Positions 41,688-51,692 of a stretch of 64,000 bases of DNA are shown one piece after another. The stretch comes from an uncultured Kiloniellaceae bacterium (GTDB lineage: Bacteria; Pseudomonadota; Alphaproteobacteria; Kiloniellales; Kiloniellaceae): NCBI GenBank assembly GCA_947500035.1, contig CANMQP010000003.1, forward strand, positions 62,001 to 126,000, given 5' to 3'. Positions within the stretch are counted from its first letter, which is position 1; each line of letters starts with the position of its first letter. The notes beneath the pieces are model-generated. The model ran no database searches. It had not been told where the DNA came from and was given only the letters and a program-made list of their open reading frames with translations. The position numbers and the translations under genes are program-made.

Positions 41688-42938
41688 ATGATAACCGATA
41701 AAAGGACAGTGATAGCGGCAGCCGTCGCGGCCATGCTCGCCGGCCCGGCAATGGCGCAGGACGACTCAGTCAAGATGGGGGCGCTTGCCACCCTGGAAGG
41801 CGCCTTCACGGTGCTGGGCGAGGATTCCATGCGCGGCGTCAGAATGGCGCTGGAGGAATTCAAGTACACGGCCGGCGGTAAGAAGATCGAGCTGATCACC
41901 GGTTCGTCGGATGCATCGCCGGACAGCGCGATCCGCGCCACCCGTAAGCTGGTCGAGCAGGACGGTGTTCAGGTCTTGGTGGGACCCTTGTCAGGGTCCG
42001 AAGGCCTTGCGGTCAAGGATTACGCTAAAACTCAGCCGAACGTCACGTTCTTGAACGGCTCGTCCGCGGCTCAGGACACAACGCTGCGTGACCCCGCAGA
42101 GAATTTCTTCCGCTTCGGCACCGAGGGTGCACAGTGGATGGCGGGACTGGGCGAATATGTTTACAAGGAAAAAGGCTATCGCAGTATTGCCGTGCTGGCC
42201 GAAGACTATTCTTTCCCTTACACCCAGGTCTTCGGCTTCCTGGAGCCCTTCTGCCGTCTCGGCGGCGAGGCGCCAGCCGACGCCCGCTTCTGGGTGCCGA
42301 TCGGCAACAAGGATTATTCCTCTGTGATCGCCGCTTTGCCGGACGATGTCGACGCCATTTACGTGGCGCTGGGCGGTGCCGACGCGGTTAACTTCCTGAC
42401 TCAATACGAACAGGCCGGTGGCGATCTGCCTCTGGTTGGCGGTTCCATTACGGTTGACCAGACTGTGCTCGGTTCGAAGGGCAGGACCCGTGATTTTGTA
42501 ATCGGCACACCTTCGGCAGGTCCAATCTCCGACACCTGGGACGATCCAAAGTGGCAGGCCTTTGTCGAGGCTTATAAAACGCAGTTCCCTGATGGTTTCC
42601 CGTCACCGTCGCTCTTTGCGCATGCCTACTATATCAACACCAAGGCAGCACTGCTGGCGCTCGATGAAGTCGGTGGCGATTTGTCCGATGGCGGCAAGAA
42701 ATATCGCGAGGTGCTCTCCAATCTCTCCTTCGAGACCCCAACGGGTATGGTCAAACTGGACGAGCGGCGCAACGCGATTGCCGACATTTTCCTGACCGAG
42801 GTCTCGGAAGGTCCGGACGGCAATCTGCTGAATAAGACCATCAAGGTGATCCCGGAGGTCAGCCAGACCCTGGGCGTCTCCTATGATGAGTTCCTGAAGT
42901 ACGGCCCGGTCAGCCGTGAAAACCCGAAGTGCGGCTGA
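41688..42938 (+). CDS. Branched-chain-type ABC transporter substrate-binding protein (LivK family)
   Basis: 416 residues from ATG 41688, selected by its signal peptide (MITDKRTVIAAAVAAMLAGP, cut after AMA) and the AGGGAGG ribosome site. The mature protein is a Peripla_BP_6-type domain (VKMGALATLEGAFTVLGEDS, then ELITGSSDASPDSAIRATRK and LVGPLSGSEGLAVKDYA). Cys residues near 205 and the penultimate position (KCG) are extra. Binds an unknown solute in the periplasm for the flanking LivHM-type permease. Confidence 0.88.
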   Translation: MITDKRTVIAAAVAAMLAGPAMAQDDSVKMGALATLEGAFTVLGEDSMRGVRMALEEFKYTAGGKKIELITGSSDASPDSAIRATRKLVEQDGVQVLVGPLSGSEGLAVKDYAKTQPNVTFLNGSSAAQDTTLRDPAENFFRFGTEGAQWMAGLGEYVYKEKGYRSIAVLAEDYSFPYTQVFGFLEPFCRLGGEAPADARFWVPIGNKDYSSVIAALPDDVDAIYVALGGADAVNFLTQYEQAGGDLPLVGGSITVDQTVLGSKGRTRDFVIGTPSAGPISDTWDDPKWQAFVEAYKTQFPDGFPSPSLFAHAYYINTKAALLALDEVGGDLSDGGKKYREVLSNLSFETPTGMVKLDERRNAIADIFLTEVSEGPDGNLLNKTIKVIPEVSQTLGVSYDEFLKYGPVSRENPKCG

Positions 42939-42963
42939 GACTTAAGAGTTAAGGCTGACTTAA

Positions 42964-43749
42964 ATGCTTAGGACCGACGCCCTTACCCGCCTGCAGAGTA
43001 CCGGCCAGTATGCGCTGGAACTCGAGGCCGTCAGCCGCCACTTCGGCGCGCTGGTGGCTCTGGCGGACATCAACCTGACCGTCAAGGCGGGTGAGCGGCG
43101 TGCGGTTCTGGGTTCTAACGGAGCTGGCAAGACCACGCTCTTCAACGCGATTACCGGCGATTTTCCGCCGACCACCGGCCGGGTGAGACTGTTCGGAGAG
43201 GATGTCACGGATCTTTCGATCCATGAACGGATCCGGCGGGGCTTACGGCGCACCTATCAGATTTCGCTGCTTTTCGATGGCCTGAGTGTCGTCGACAATG
43301 TTTATCTGGCCTGCCGGGGTGCCAGCCGGGGCAGGCTTTCTTTGCGGCGTCCGAAGCCGGACGACGCTATGACCCACGCGGCGGAGACCTTGCTCGACGC
43401 CGTGCACCTCGGCGCCGAGCGCGAGAGCCTGGTCTCCGAACTCAGTCATGGGCAGCAGCGGCAGCTTGAAATTGCGCTCGCGCTGGCCGGTGCACCGCGC
43501 TTTATTCTCTTTGATGAACCGGCCGCCGGTCTTTCCCCGACTGAGCGCAGCGAGCTGATCGAGATTCTGCAGTCGCTGCCCACTCACATCGGCTTTATCA
43601 TTATCGAACATGACATGGACGTGGCTCTGCGCGTAGCAGAGAGCGTGACCATGATGCACAACGGACGGATCTTCAAAGAAGGCAATCCGGAGGAGATCGA
43701 GAACGATCCGGAAGTTCAGGAACTCTACCTGGGAGGTGGACATGCCTGA
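42964..43749 (+). CDS. Branched-chain-type ABC transporter ATPase (LivG family)
   Basis: 261 residues. Walker A GSNGAGKTT (about residues 51-59), signature LSHGQQRQLEIALALAG, Walker B FILFDEPAAGL and the switch histidine in IIEHDMDVAL. The family signature is normally LSYGQQR. It energises the LivHM permease together with the second ATPase, whose start lies inside this gene's end. Confidence 0.9.
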   Translation: MLRTDALTRLQSTGQYALELEAVSRHFGALVALADINLTVKAGERRAVLGSNGAGKTTLFNAITGDFPPTTGRVRLFGEDVTDLSIHERIRRGLRRTYQISLLFDGLSVVDNVYLACRGASRGRLSLRRPKPDDAMTHAAETLLDAVHLGAERESLVSELSHGQQRQLEIALALAGAPRFILFDEPAAGLSPTERSELIEILQSLPTHIGFIIIEHDMDVALRVAESVTMMHNGRIFKEGNPEEIENDPEVQELYLGGGHA

Positions 43750-46024
43750 GCGCCGGAGAAGCAGAAAACCCGCGGATGCGGTTCTTCAGATACGCGATCT
43801 GCACGTCTTTTACGGTAGCTCCCATGCGCTGCAGGGTGTCGACTTCACTCTGGAACACGGCGTTCAGGCCATCGTCGGCCGCAACGGTATGGGCAAGACG
43901 ACCCTCTGCAACGCCATCATGGGGCTGGTGCCCGCCAGCCGAGGGTCGATCCGCTTCCACGGTGATGAGCTGACCAAGCTGCCGCCCCATCGTATTGCAA
44001 CGCATGGGATCGGCTACACACCGCAGGGACGGCGGCTCTGGCCGTCGCTGACCGTCGACGAGCATATGCGCCTCTCTGACCGCGGCGGCAGCACCTGGAC
44101 CGTGGAGCGTGTCTACGACACCTTTCCAAGACTGGCGGAGCGCAAGAACAACGGCGGCGGACAGCTCTCCGGCGGCGAGCAGCAGATGGTTGCCATCGCC
44201 CGTGCCCTCCTGCAGGACCCGGAGTTGCTGGTTCTCGACGAGCCGACCGAGGGACTCGCACCGGTCATCGTCCAGCAGGTCGAGGACATGCTCGCGCAGC
44301 TTAGCGAGGAGGGCGATGTTTCGATCCTGCTCATCGAGCAGAATATCGGCGTGGCGACGGCCATTGCCGAAAACGTCGCAATCATGGTGAATGGCAGGAT
44401 CAATCGCGTTTTACCTGCGGGCCAGCTCGCCAACGACCGGACGCTGCAGGAGCGACTTCTGGGTGTTGGCCGTCATTCCCACGAAGACGTGGATCTTACG
44501 AGCTTTGACGAAGTGGCGGTTACGCCGGAGCCTGAGAGAGATGAAGTTGGCACTTCGCCCGATGTGGTTTCCCTGCCCCTGCAGGAGAGCGAACCGCAGC
44601 GCGTTCTCTATGTTCCGCCGACACGCTGGTCGAACGCTGCCTGGAGGGAGAGGGGGGACGAGAACGCCATAGAGTCCCCGGTCCAAACCTCCGCAAAGGA
44701 CAAAGATACAGCGGCCCGGAGCCGTCCCTTCGATGTTAAGCCCGAGCCGATGTACGCCGAAGCGCTCACGCCGCTTTCGCAGCTTCGCGGTCAAGAGGTG
44801 CTGGTCGTGGGTACCTTTGACACCAAAGGTGCGGAACTTCGCTATATCCGCGACCGGATCGCCAGCCAGGGCTTAAGAGTGCGGACGATCGACCTTGCGA
44901 CCTCCGGCAAAGCCTCCAGCGCCGACGTGCCGCCGCATATGATCGCGACTTATCACCGGGGTGGCGCCAGTGCGGTCTTCACCGGTGACCGCGGTGGATC
45001 GGTCCGCGCCATGGCAATGGCCTTCGAGGCCTGGATCCAACGGCAGCAGGGGATCGGCGGGATAATCTCTGCGGCGGGGTCCGGTGGCACGGCGCTGGCA
45101 ACGCCGGCGATGCGGCGCCTTCCCGTGGGCATTCCAAAGGTGATGATCTCGACCGTGGCTTCCGGCGATGTCGGCCAATATGTCGGGCCTTCCGATATCA
45201 TGATGATGTATTCGGTAACCGACGTTCAGGGGCTCAACCGCATCTCCAAGCAGGTTTTGGCCAACGGCGCGAACGCACTGGCGGGTATGGTCAAGCAGTC
45301 GAAAAACCTGCCGCAGCAGTCGGAAGATCACGATCTGCCAGGTCTCGGCCTGACCATGTTCGGCGTGACCACCACCGCGGTCAGCCAGATCACGGCCCGA
45401 TTGAAAAGCCACTACGATTGCCTGGTTTTCCACGCGACCGGCGTCGGTGGACGCTCCATGGAGAAACTGGTCGACAGCGGGATGCTGAGTGCAGCGATCG
45501 ATCTGACGACGACTGAGATCTGCGACATGATGATGGGCGGCGTCTTCGCCGCCGACGAGGATCGCTTCGGCGCCTTCATCCGCACGCGCATTCCCTATGT
45601 CGGCTCGGTCGGTGCGCTCGATATGGTGAACTTCGGCGCGCCTGAAACCGTACCGCCGAAGTACAAAGGCCGGATCTTCGTCGAGCACAATCCGCAGGTC
45701 ACACTCATGCGCACCACGGCGGAGGAGAACCGGCGCATGGGAGAATGGATCGTCGAGCGCCTGAACAAGATGGAGGGGCCGGTGCGTTTTCTGATCCCGG
45801 AAGGCGGGGTCTCTGCGCTCGATGCCCCGGGACAGCCATTCTATGACCCGGAGGCCGACCGCGCGCTCTTCGATGCCATCACGAGCGGCTTTAAGGAGAC
45901 AGGAAACCGCCGCCTCCTGCGTCTGCCGCAGAACATAAACGACCCGGCCTTCACCGATGCGGTGATCGCCGCCTTAGCTGAAATCGATAGTTACCTTGGG
46001 AGAGAGCGACATGCCGCGCTTTGA
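43742..46024 (+). CDS. Fusion of a LivF-type ABC ATPase with a Tm-1-like (UPF0261) domain
   Basis: 760 residues from ATG 43742 (GGGAGGTGGAC before it), about three times the usual LivF length. Residues 1-235 are a complete LivF ATPase: Walker [10 protein letters not shown], signature [16 protein letters not shown], Walker [12 protein letters not shown]. Residues about 236-355 are a low-complexity Pro/Glu/Ser linker. Residues about 356-760 are a Tm-1-like ATP-binding (UPF0261) domain beginning [20 protein letters not shown], with [20 protein letters not shown] and [18 protein letters not shown]. Plant Tm-1 joins the same UPF0261 domain to a TIM barrel; here the barrel is the next gene, overlapping by 14 bases. 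The role of UPF0261 in transport or catabolism is unknown. Confidence 0.9.
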   Translation: MPERRRSRKPADAVLQIRDLHVFYGSSHALQGVDFTLEHGVQAIVGRNGMGKTTLCNAIMGLVPASRGSIRFHGDELTKLPPHRIATHGIGYTPQGRRLWPSLTVDEHMRLSDRGGSTWTVERVYDTFPRLAERKNNGGGQLSGGEQQMVAIARALLQDPELLVLDEPTEGLAPVIVQQVEDMLAQLSEEGDVSILLIEQNIGVATAIAENVAIMVNGRINRVLPAGQLANDRTLQERLLGVGRHSHEDVDLTSFDEVAVTPEPERDEVGTSPDVVSLPLQESEPQRVLYVPPTRWSNAAWRERGDENAIESPVQTSAKDKDTAARSRPFDVKPEPMYAEALTPLSQLRGQEVLVVGTFDTKGAELRYIRDRIASQGLRVRTIDLATSGKASSADVPPHMIATYHRGGASAVFTGDRGGSVRAMAMAFEAWIQRQQGIGGIISAAGSGGTALATPAMRRLPVGIPKVMISTVASGDVGQYVGPSDIMMMYSVTDVQGLNRISKQVLANGANALAGMVKQSKNLPQQSEDHDLPGLGLTMFGVTTTAVSQITARLKSHYDCLVFHATGVGGRSMEKLVDSGMLSAAIDLTTTEICDMMMGGVFAADEDRFGAFIRTRIPYVGSVGALDMVNFGAPETVPPKYKGRIFVEHNPQVTLMRTTAEENRRMGEWIVERLNKMEGPVRFLIPEGGVSALDAPGQPFYDPEADRALFDAITSGFKETGNRRLLRLPQNINDPAFTDAVIAALAEIDSYLGRERHAAL

Positions 46025-46844
46025 ACGTTCGGACCTGCTGGAAAAGTTTCAGCAAATGAAAAAAAACGGCCAACCTATTATCGGCGGCGGCGCGGGCACC
46101 GGCCTCTCGGCCAAGTGCGAAGAGGCGGGCGGGATCGATCTGATCGTGATCTATAACTCGGGTCGCTATCGCATGGCGGGACGCGGCTCGCTATCCGGTT
46201 TGATGGCTTACGGGAACGCTAACCAGATCGTCATGGAGATGGCGTCGGAAGTTCTGCCGATGGCCCCTAACACGCCGGTCCTGGCCGGTGTTAACGGCAC
46301 CGATCCTTTCTGTGTTTTCGACAGCTTTCTCGACGATCTTAAGCGGATCGGCTTTTCCGGTGTGCAGAACTTCCCCACCGTTGGCCTGATCGACGGCACC
46401 TTTCGCGCCAACCTCGAAGAGACCGGCATGTCCTACGGGCTGGAAGTGGACATGATCCGAATGGCCCATGAAAAGGACATGTTCACCACGCCTTACGTTT
46501 TTAACGAGGACGACGCCACGGCCATGGCCAAGGCCGGTGCCGACATCGTGGTCTGCCATCTCGGTTTGACGACCGGCGGCTCGATCGGTGCGGAGACCTC
46601 GCTCAAACTTGAAGACTGTCCCGCATTGGTCGACGCCTGGGCCTCGGCGGCCCTGCGGGTCAACCCGGATATTATTGCGCTGGTACACGGCGGTCCGGTC
46701 GCTATGCCTGACGACGCCACCTACGTTCTCAACAACACCGAAGCCTGTCACGGGTTCTACGGTGCCTCCTCGATGGAGCGCCTGCCGACCGAGATTGCGC
46801 TGACGGAACAGACCCGGGCCTTTAAGGCCATCGGCGGTCGCTGA
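46011..46844 (+). CDS. PEP hydrolase-like TIM-barrel protein (Tm-1 C-terminal domain type)
   Basis: 277 residues from ATG 46011 (GGGAGAG before it); TTG 45996 would add five. The full family pattern is present: [84 protein letters not shown] and [13 protein letters not shown]. Family members include a proposed phosphoenolpyruvate phosphonomutase-like hydrolase and the plant antiviral Tm-1. The gene overlaps the end of the UPF0261 fusion, restoring the Tm-1 two-domain pair as adjacent genes. Enzyme activity and substrate unknown. Confidence 0.9.
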   Translation: MPRFERSDLLEKFQQMKKNGQPIIGGGAGTGLSAKCEEAGGIDLIVIYNSGRYRMAGRGSLSGLMAYGNANQIVMEMASEVLPMAPNTPVLAGVNGTDPFCVFDSFLDDLKRIGFSGVQNFPTVGLIDGTFRANLEETGMSYGLEVDMIRMAHEKDMFTTPYVFNEDDATAMAKAGADIVVCHLGLTTGGSIGAETSLKLEDCPALVDAWASAALRVNPDIIALVHGGPVAMPDDATYVLNNTEACHGFYGASSMERLPTEIALTEQTRAFKAIGGR

Positions 46845-46856
46845 AGGGAGGGAAAC

Positions 46857-48914
46857 ATGACAAGCGGATTGATTGGCGCGGTCATACTCTGGCTGATCAT
46901 TGCGATCATTGGCATTGCGGTGGTGGTGTATCTCTTGCACTGGCTCTATCACCGTTCAACGAAGGAGGTGTCCTTCGTCCGCACCGGTTTCGGCGGAGAA
47001 ACGGTCGTGATCAATGGCGGCGCGCTCGTGCTTCCGATCGTTCACGAGGTGACGCCGGTCAATATGAATGTCGTGCGTATCCCGGTACGCCGCAGCAAAG
47101 ATGAGGCGGTCATCACCCGTGACCGCATGCGCGTCGATATCGAAGCCGAATTTTTTGTCCGTGTCGCGCCGAAGGCCGAGGCGGTGTCCGCTGCAGCGGC
47201 AACGCTCGGCAGGCGTACCATGGACCCGGACGGACTGGGGGATCTCCTTTCCGGCAAGTTCATCGGCGCGCTGCGCTCTGTCGCTGCTGAGATGTCTCTC
47301 GACGAGATGCATGAAAAGCGCGGCGACTATGTGGTCGAGGTCGAAGCCCGCGCCATGGATGTTCTGGCGCGCAACGGTCTGGAACTGGAATCCGTGGCGA
47401 TCACGGATCTCGATCAGACCGATCTGGAGTTCTTCAATCCAGCCAACCGCTTTGACGCGGAAGGCCTGACCCAGTTGATCGAAGCCATCGAGGCTCGTCG
47501 TAAGGCCCGCAACGATATCGAGCAAGGCTCCATGGTTGCGATCAGAAGCCGAAACCTGGAGGCCGAGAAAGCCACGCTAGACCTGGAGCGGGAAAGCGAA
47601 AACGCCCGTCTGTCCCAGGAACGCGATATTGAAGCCCTGCGTGCCGCCCAGCGGGCAGAGATCGTCCGCGAGCAGGTCGAACGGGAAGCCGAAGCGGCGC
47701 GCGCGCGTATTTCCACAGAGCAGGAAACACGCAAACGCGAGATCGAGCGGCGCATTGCGCTGGAAGATACGGAGATCAAGGCGCAGGAAGAGGTCGAGCA
47801 GGCCCGTATCGCGCAGGAGCAGGTCCTGGACAAGGCTCGTATCGAGCGTGAGAAGCTGCTGCGGTCGCAACAGATCCAACAGCGCCATGCCACCGAAGTT
47901 GCCGAGATCTCGGCGAATGAAGATATCGAGCGGGCCAGGATCGTTTCTGAACGTCAGCTCCGGGAAGCGCGCATTGTATCTGAGGAGGAAACTCAGGCCC
48001 GGGAGATCGCGCGCGGACAGCAGATCGAGTCCGCCGAGATTGCCGCACGGCAATCCGTCGAGGCCGCGCGCATTCAGCAGGAACAGGCGCTCGATAAGGC
48101 CCGTATCGAGCGGGAGAAGCTGTTGAAGTCGCAGCAGATCGCGCAGCAGCAGGCGACTGAAGAGGCCGAAATCTCCGCCCGCGAGGAGGTTGAGCGGGCG
48201 CGTATCGCCTCAAACCGAGGTCTGGATGAGGCCCGTATTTTGCTTGAACGTGACCTCAAGCGGCTGGACGTCGAGCGGCAACAGGTCATTGAGCTGGCAG
48301 AACTGGACAAAGAGATTGCTTTGCTGAACAAGCAATCCGACGAGGCGGCGACCCGGGTCGCGACCGAGGCTGCCCGGGCCGAAGCGGTCATGGCTGAGGA
48401 GAAGGTCGCGACTGTGCGTGAGACCGAGGTGGCGGACCGTTTGGCGGCGATCGACCGTTTGTTGGCCGCCAAGGATGCCGATACGGCGAAGATCGCCGCC
48501 GAGGCTGAGAAGGTTCGGGCCGGCGTTGCCGCCGAAGCGCAAAGGCTGATGAACGAGGCTGAAAACGTCCTGACCGACGACGCCCGGGCCAGCCTGCTGC
48601 GCGGTAAGATGATCGAACGCCTGGAGGGGATTGTCCGTGAGTCGGTACGGCCCATGGAGAACATCGAAGGCATTAAGATCCTGCACGTCGACGGCCTTGG
48701 CGGCGGTGGCGGGAACGGCGCTCCGCGCTCGCCTACCGACGAGGTGATTGAGAGCGCGCTGCGCTATCGCGCCCAGGCCCCGCTGATCGACGAGATGATG
48801 AAGGAGATCGGGGTCGAGGGTTCGAATGTCGCGCGGATGGGCGACGTCTTCCGCGCCGCGCGGGATGCCCAAAGCCTGGCCAAGAATACCAAAGACACCA
48901 AGAAGGACGATTAG
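46857..48914 (+). CDS. Flotillin/SPFH-domain protein with internal coiled-coil repeat
   Basis: 685 residues. An N-terminal membrane helix (residues about 4-30), then an SPFH/band-7 domain (about 40-215, GGALVLPIVHEVTPVNMNVV) and a very long Glu/Arg/Ala-rich coiled coil (220-600). Segments 311-362 and 399-450 are near copies (shared DKARIEREKLL and EDIERARI/EEVERARI), an 88-residue-offset duplication. The C-terminal region carries GLGGGGGN. Flotillins organise membrane microdomains. Its place between the TIM-barrel gene and SRPBCC genes suggests it belongs to this pathway, perhaps as a scaffold for the transporter (inference). Confidence 0.88.
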   Translation: MTSGLIGAVILWLIIAIIGIAVVVYLLHWLYHRSTKEVSFVRTGFGGETVVINGGALVLPIVHEVTPVNMNVVRIPVRRSKDEAVITRDRMRVDIEAEFFVRVAPKAEAVSAAAATLGRRTMDPDGLGDLLSGKFIGALRSVAAEMSLDEMHEKRGDYVVEVEARAMDVLARNGLELESVAITDLDQTDLEFFNPANRFDAEGLTQLIEAIEARRKARNDIEQGSMVAIRSRNLEAEKATLDLERESENARLSQERDIEALRAAQRAEIVREQVEREAEAARARISTEQETRKREIERRIALEDTEIKAQEEVEQARIAQEQVLDKARIEREKLLRSQQIQQRHATEVAEISANEDIERARIVSERQLREARIVSEEETQAREIARGQQIESAEIAARQSVEAARIQQEQALDKARIEREKLLKSQQIAQQQATEEAEISAREEVERARIASNRGLDEARILLERDLKRLDVERQQVIELAELDKEIALLNKQSDEAATRVATEAARAEAVMAEEKVATVRETEVADRLAAIDRLLAAKDADTAKIAAEAEKVRAGVAAEAQRLMNEAENVLTDDARASLLRGKMIERLEGIVRESVRPMENIEGIKILHVDGLGGGGGNGAPRSPTDEVIESALRYRAQAPLIDEMMKEIGVEGSNVARMGDVFRAARDAQSLAKNTKDTKKDD

Positions 48915-48917
48915 GTT

Positions 48918-49355
48918 ATGGCGGAGGTCTATACCTCCTCGATCATCAATGCGCCGGCCGAACGGGTCTGGGCACGTATCCGTGACTTCAACGCTCTGCC
49001 GGCCTGGCATCCTTTGATCGCCGAGAGCCGGATTGAAGGCGGCGCGCCCTCTGATCAGGTCGGTTGCGTTCGGGATTTCCGGCTGAGGGACGGAGGACGC
49101 ATTCGGGAGAAGCTGCTGGCCCTTTCCGACTACGAATTCTCCTGCAGCTATTCGATCCTGGAAAGCCACATGGGAGTCGAAAACTATGTGGCGACCCTGA
49201 AGCTCACACCGGTGACCGACGGCAACCGCACCTTTGCCGAATGGTCGGCGGAGTTTGACTGTGCGGCGGAGGCGGAATCCCAACTGGTGTCGGACATCGG
49301 CGGCGATGTTTTCCAGGGCGGGTTCGACGCCTTAAAAAAACACTTCGGCACGTAA
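48918..49355 (+). CDS. SRPBCC-family ligand-binding protein
   Basis: 145 residues, one START/Bet v 1-like (polyketide cyclase/dehydrase) domain: MAEVYTSSIINAPAERVWARI and GCVRDFRLRDGGRIREKLL. Such domains bind hydrophobic small molecules. It is a paralogue of the N-terminal domain of the next protein (shared WHP-x-AESR, DQVG-x-VRDFRL and KLTPVTDG or ALKPVTDG), hence a tandem duplication. It starts 3 bases after the flotillin stop. Confidence 0.85.
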   Translation: MAEVYTSSIINAPAERVWARIRDFNALPAWHPLIAESRIEGGAPSDQVGCVRDFRLRDGGRIREKLLALSDYEFSCSYSILESHMGVENYVATLKLTPVTDGNRTFAEWSAEFDCAAEAESQLVSDIGGDVFQGGFDALKKHFGT

Positions 49356-49356
49356 G

Positions 49357-50826
49357 ATGGTCGAAGTCCGCCGCTCCACAGTCATAGATGCCCCGATTGA
49401 AGAGGTCTGGAGAATCCTGCGTGACTTCAACGGCCACGACCGCTGGCATCCTGCGGTTGCCGAGAGCAGGCTCACCGGCGCCAGGTTTACGGACCAGGTC
49501 GGGTCGGTTCGGGATTTCCGGCTGACCGGCGGTGAGCGGGTCAAGGAGCAACTGCTGAGCCTCTCTGATAAGAGCCGCAGTTTCAGCTACGCAATTGTCG
49601 AGAGCGATGTGCCGCTTAATGACTATGTTGCCCATGTAGCCTTGAAGCCGGTAACCGACGGGCGGCGGACCTTCTGGGATTGGCGATCGAAGTTCCGCCC
49701 GCCCGCAGGACGTGAGCAGGAGCTGGCGCAGCTGGTTGCAGAAGGAGTCTACGATGCCGGCTTCTCGGCAGTCCGTGCGCTGGTTTCTGGATCTGCCAGT
49801 CGGTCTGCGCATCCGGCTTCACCTGCTGCGGGATCGATTGAGGGGCAGGCCATTGTCGTCCAGCGCCACGGTGGCCCGGAAGAGCTGGTCATGGAGACCG
49901 TTCAGGTGCCGCCTCCCGGATCCGGCGAGATCAGGTTGCGCCACACGGCCATCGGCGTGAACTTTATCGACGTCTATTGCCGCACCGGATACTTCGATTT
50001 GCTGAAGCCGCCGGGCGTGCCCGGAATGGAAGCTGCGGGGGTTGTCCTCGATGTCGGACCAGGCGTGACCCATCTGCGTGTCGGGGACCGGGTCGGCTAT
50101 GCCTGCCCACCGGTGGGCGCTTACGCCAGTCATCGGACCATGCCGGCTGATCTGGTCTTCCAATTGCCTGAAGATGTGAGCGACGAGACCGCCGCCGCAA
50201 GCTTGCTGAAGGCTATGACTGCGGAGTTTCTGCTCCACCAGGTACATCCTTTGCAGGCGGACGAGACCGTCCTGGTCTACGCACCCGCGGGCGGGGTTGG
50301 CCGAATGCTCTGTCAGTGGGCCTCGCATTTGGGCGCACGCGTCATCGGTGCGACCTCCAGCCCCGAGAAAGCGGCGGCAGCGCGGGCCGCTGGGGCAGAG
50401 ACTGTGATTCTTCCCGGCGAAATCAGTCTCGAAGCACAGGTGATGGAAGTGACCGCTGGCCATGGCGCCGACGTTATCTTCGACGCGGTAGGACGTGACA
50501 GCTTTGGGCATTCCCTGCGGGCGCTTGCAATCCAGGGGCATCTGGTCAGCTACGGTCAGGCTTCAGGACCTGTGGGCACCTGGGATATCGGTGCGCTTTC
50601 GTCACGTTCCGCCACCATCTCGCGTCCGAACTTCGGGCACTACACCGACACACCCGAGAAGGTGCACGAGATTACGTCGCGTGTCTTCGATGCGCTGCGC
50701 GCCGGCGTGATCAGCGTTGAGATCGGTCAACGCGTTGCGCTCGCGGACGCGGCAAAGGCGCATCGTGATCTGGAGGGGCGCAGCACTACAGGGTCGACAA
50801 TTCTCATACCGGGGGAAAGCTCGTGA
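49357..50826 (+). CDS. Fusion of SRPBCC domain and zinc-independent quinone oxidoreductase (MDR)
   Basis: 489 residues. Residues 1-145 are an SRPBCC domain like the preceding protein; a short Ser/Ala/Pro linker (146-162) leads to a medium-chain dehydrogenase of the NADPH:quinone reductase type at 163-489 (QRHGGPEELVMETVQVPPPG, GVNFIDVYCRTGYF, NADPH-binding AGGVGRMLCQWA). Without structural zinc, such enzymes reduce quinones or enones. Starting one base after the previous gene and overlapping the next by four, it is clearly in the operon. The fusion suggests that the SRPBCC domain holds the same ligand that the reductase acts on (inference). Confidence 0.88.
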   Translation: MVEVRRSTVIDAPIEEVWRILRDFNGHDRWHPAVAESRLTGARFTDQVGSVRDFRLTGGERVKEQLLSLSDKSRSFSYAIVESDVPLNDYVAHVALKPVTDGRRTFWDWRSKFRPPAGREQELAQLVAEGVYDAGFSAVRALVSGSASRSAHPASPAAGSIEGQAIVVQRHGGPEELVMETVQVPPPGSGEIRLRHTAIGVNFIDVYCRTGYFDLLKPPGVPGMEAAGVVLDVGPGVTHLRVGDRVGYACPPVGAYASHRTMPADLVFQLPEDVSDETAAASLLKAMTAEFLLHQVHPLQADETVLVYAPAGGVGRMLCQWASHLGARVIGATSSPEKAAAARAAGAETVILPGEISLEAQVMEVTAGHGADVIFDAVGRDSFGHSLRALAIQGHLVSYGQASGPVGTWDIGALSSRSATISRPNFGHYTDTPEKVHEITSRVFDALRAGVISVEIGQRVALADAAKAHRDLEGRSTTGSTILIPGESS

Positions 50827-51689
50827 AAGTAGCCGTCTTTGAATGGAACGGAATCAGGCGTGTAGGGCAGGTGGACGAAGCCGCGCAGACAGTGGCGCCC
50901 TTTGATCTGCCTCTCGATGCCGCACGCGAAGCAGGGGTCACGGTCCTGATCGGCCGGCCGCTGCCGCCGACGGGAACGCCTATCGCGCTGTCGGACGTAA
51001 CCCTCTGCGCACCGGTGCCGCGGCCCAGGCGGAACGTCTTCTGTGTCGGCAAGAATTATCACGAACATGCCCAGGAGTTTGCCTCCTCCGGCTTCGACAG
51101 CTCGGCGGCCAAAGGGGCAGTGCCAGAGTACCCGATCGTCTTTTCCAAGACACCGGAGAGCGTGATTGCCGCCGGCGCGCCGGTCAAAATCGATGCATCG
51201 GTGTCGGAGGCCATCGACTACGAAGCCGAACTCACCGTCATCATCGGCAAGGGCGGACGCAACATCCGGACCGAGGACGCCCTGTCGCACGTTTGGGGCT
51301 ACACCATCGTCAATGACGTCACGGCGCGAGATCTTCAGGGCCAGCACAGCCAATGGCTGATCGGGAAGTCTCAGGACAGCTTCTGCCCCATGGGCCCCTG
51401 GGCCGTCACCGCCGATGAAATGAACCTGGAAGATGCGGCGATCCGTTGCTGGATCAATGGCGAACTCCGTCAGGACTCCAACGTCAAACTTCTGATTTTT
51501 GATGTATCCACCATCATCGCGGCGATCTCGAACGGTCTGAGCCTGATGCCCGGAGATGTGATCGCCACCGGCACGCCCGCCGGTGTCGGGATCGGGTTCA
51601 ACCCGCCGAAGTACCTCAAGCCAGGTGACAAGATGTCCGTTGAGATCGAGGGGATTGGCCGCCTGGACAACCCGGTGGAGGCTTTCTGA
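50823..51689 (+). CDS. Fumarylacetoacetate hydrolase (FAH) family protein
   Basis: 288 residues with N-terminal cap and FAH core: FCVGKNYHEHAQEF, then metal ligands in IDYEAELTVIIGK and GYTIVNDVTARDLQ, and the loop TGTPAGVGIGFNPPKYLKPG. Members cleave beta-diketones, decarboxylate oxo-acids or hydrate 2-oxo-dienoates with a divalent metal. Placed in a pathway with reductase and hydrolases, it may act on a ring-cleavage product. Overlaps the previous gene (GTGA). Confidence 0.88.
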   Translation: MKVAVFEWNGIRRVGQVDEAAQTVAPFDLPLDAAREAGVTVLIGRPLPPTGTPIALSDVTLCAPVPRPRRNVFCVGKNYHEHAQEFASSGFDSSAAKGAVPEYPIVFSKTPESVIAAGAPVKIDASVSEAIDYEAELTVIIGKGGRNIRTEDALSHVWGYTIVNDVTARDLQGQHSQWLIGKSQDSFCPMGPWAVTADEMNLEDAAIRCWINGELRQDSNVKLLIFDVSTIIAAISNGLSLMPGDVIATGTPAGVGIGFNPPKYLKPGDKMSVEIEGIGRLDNPVEAF

Positions 51690-51692
51690 GTC

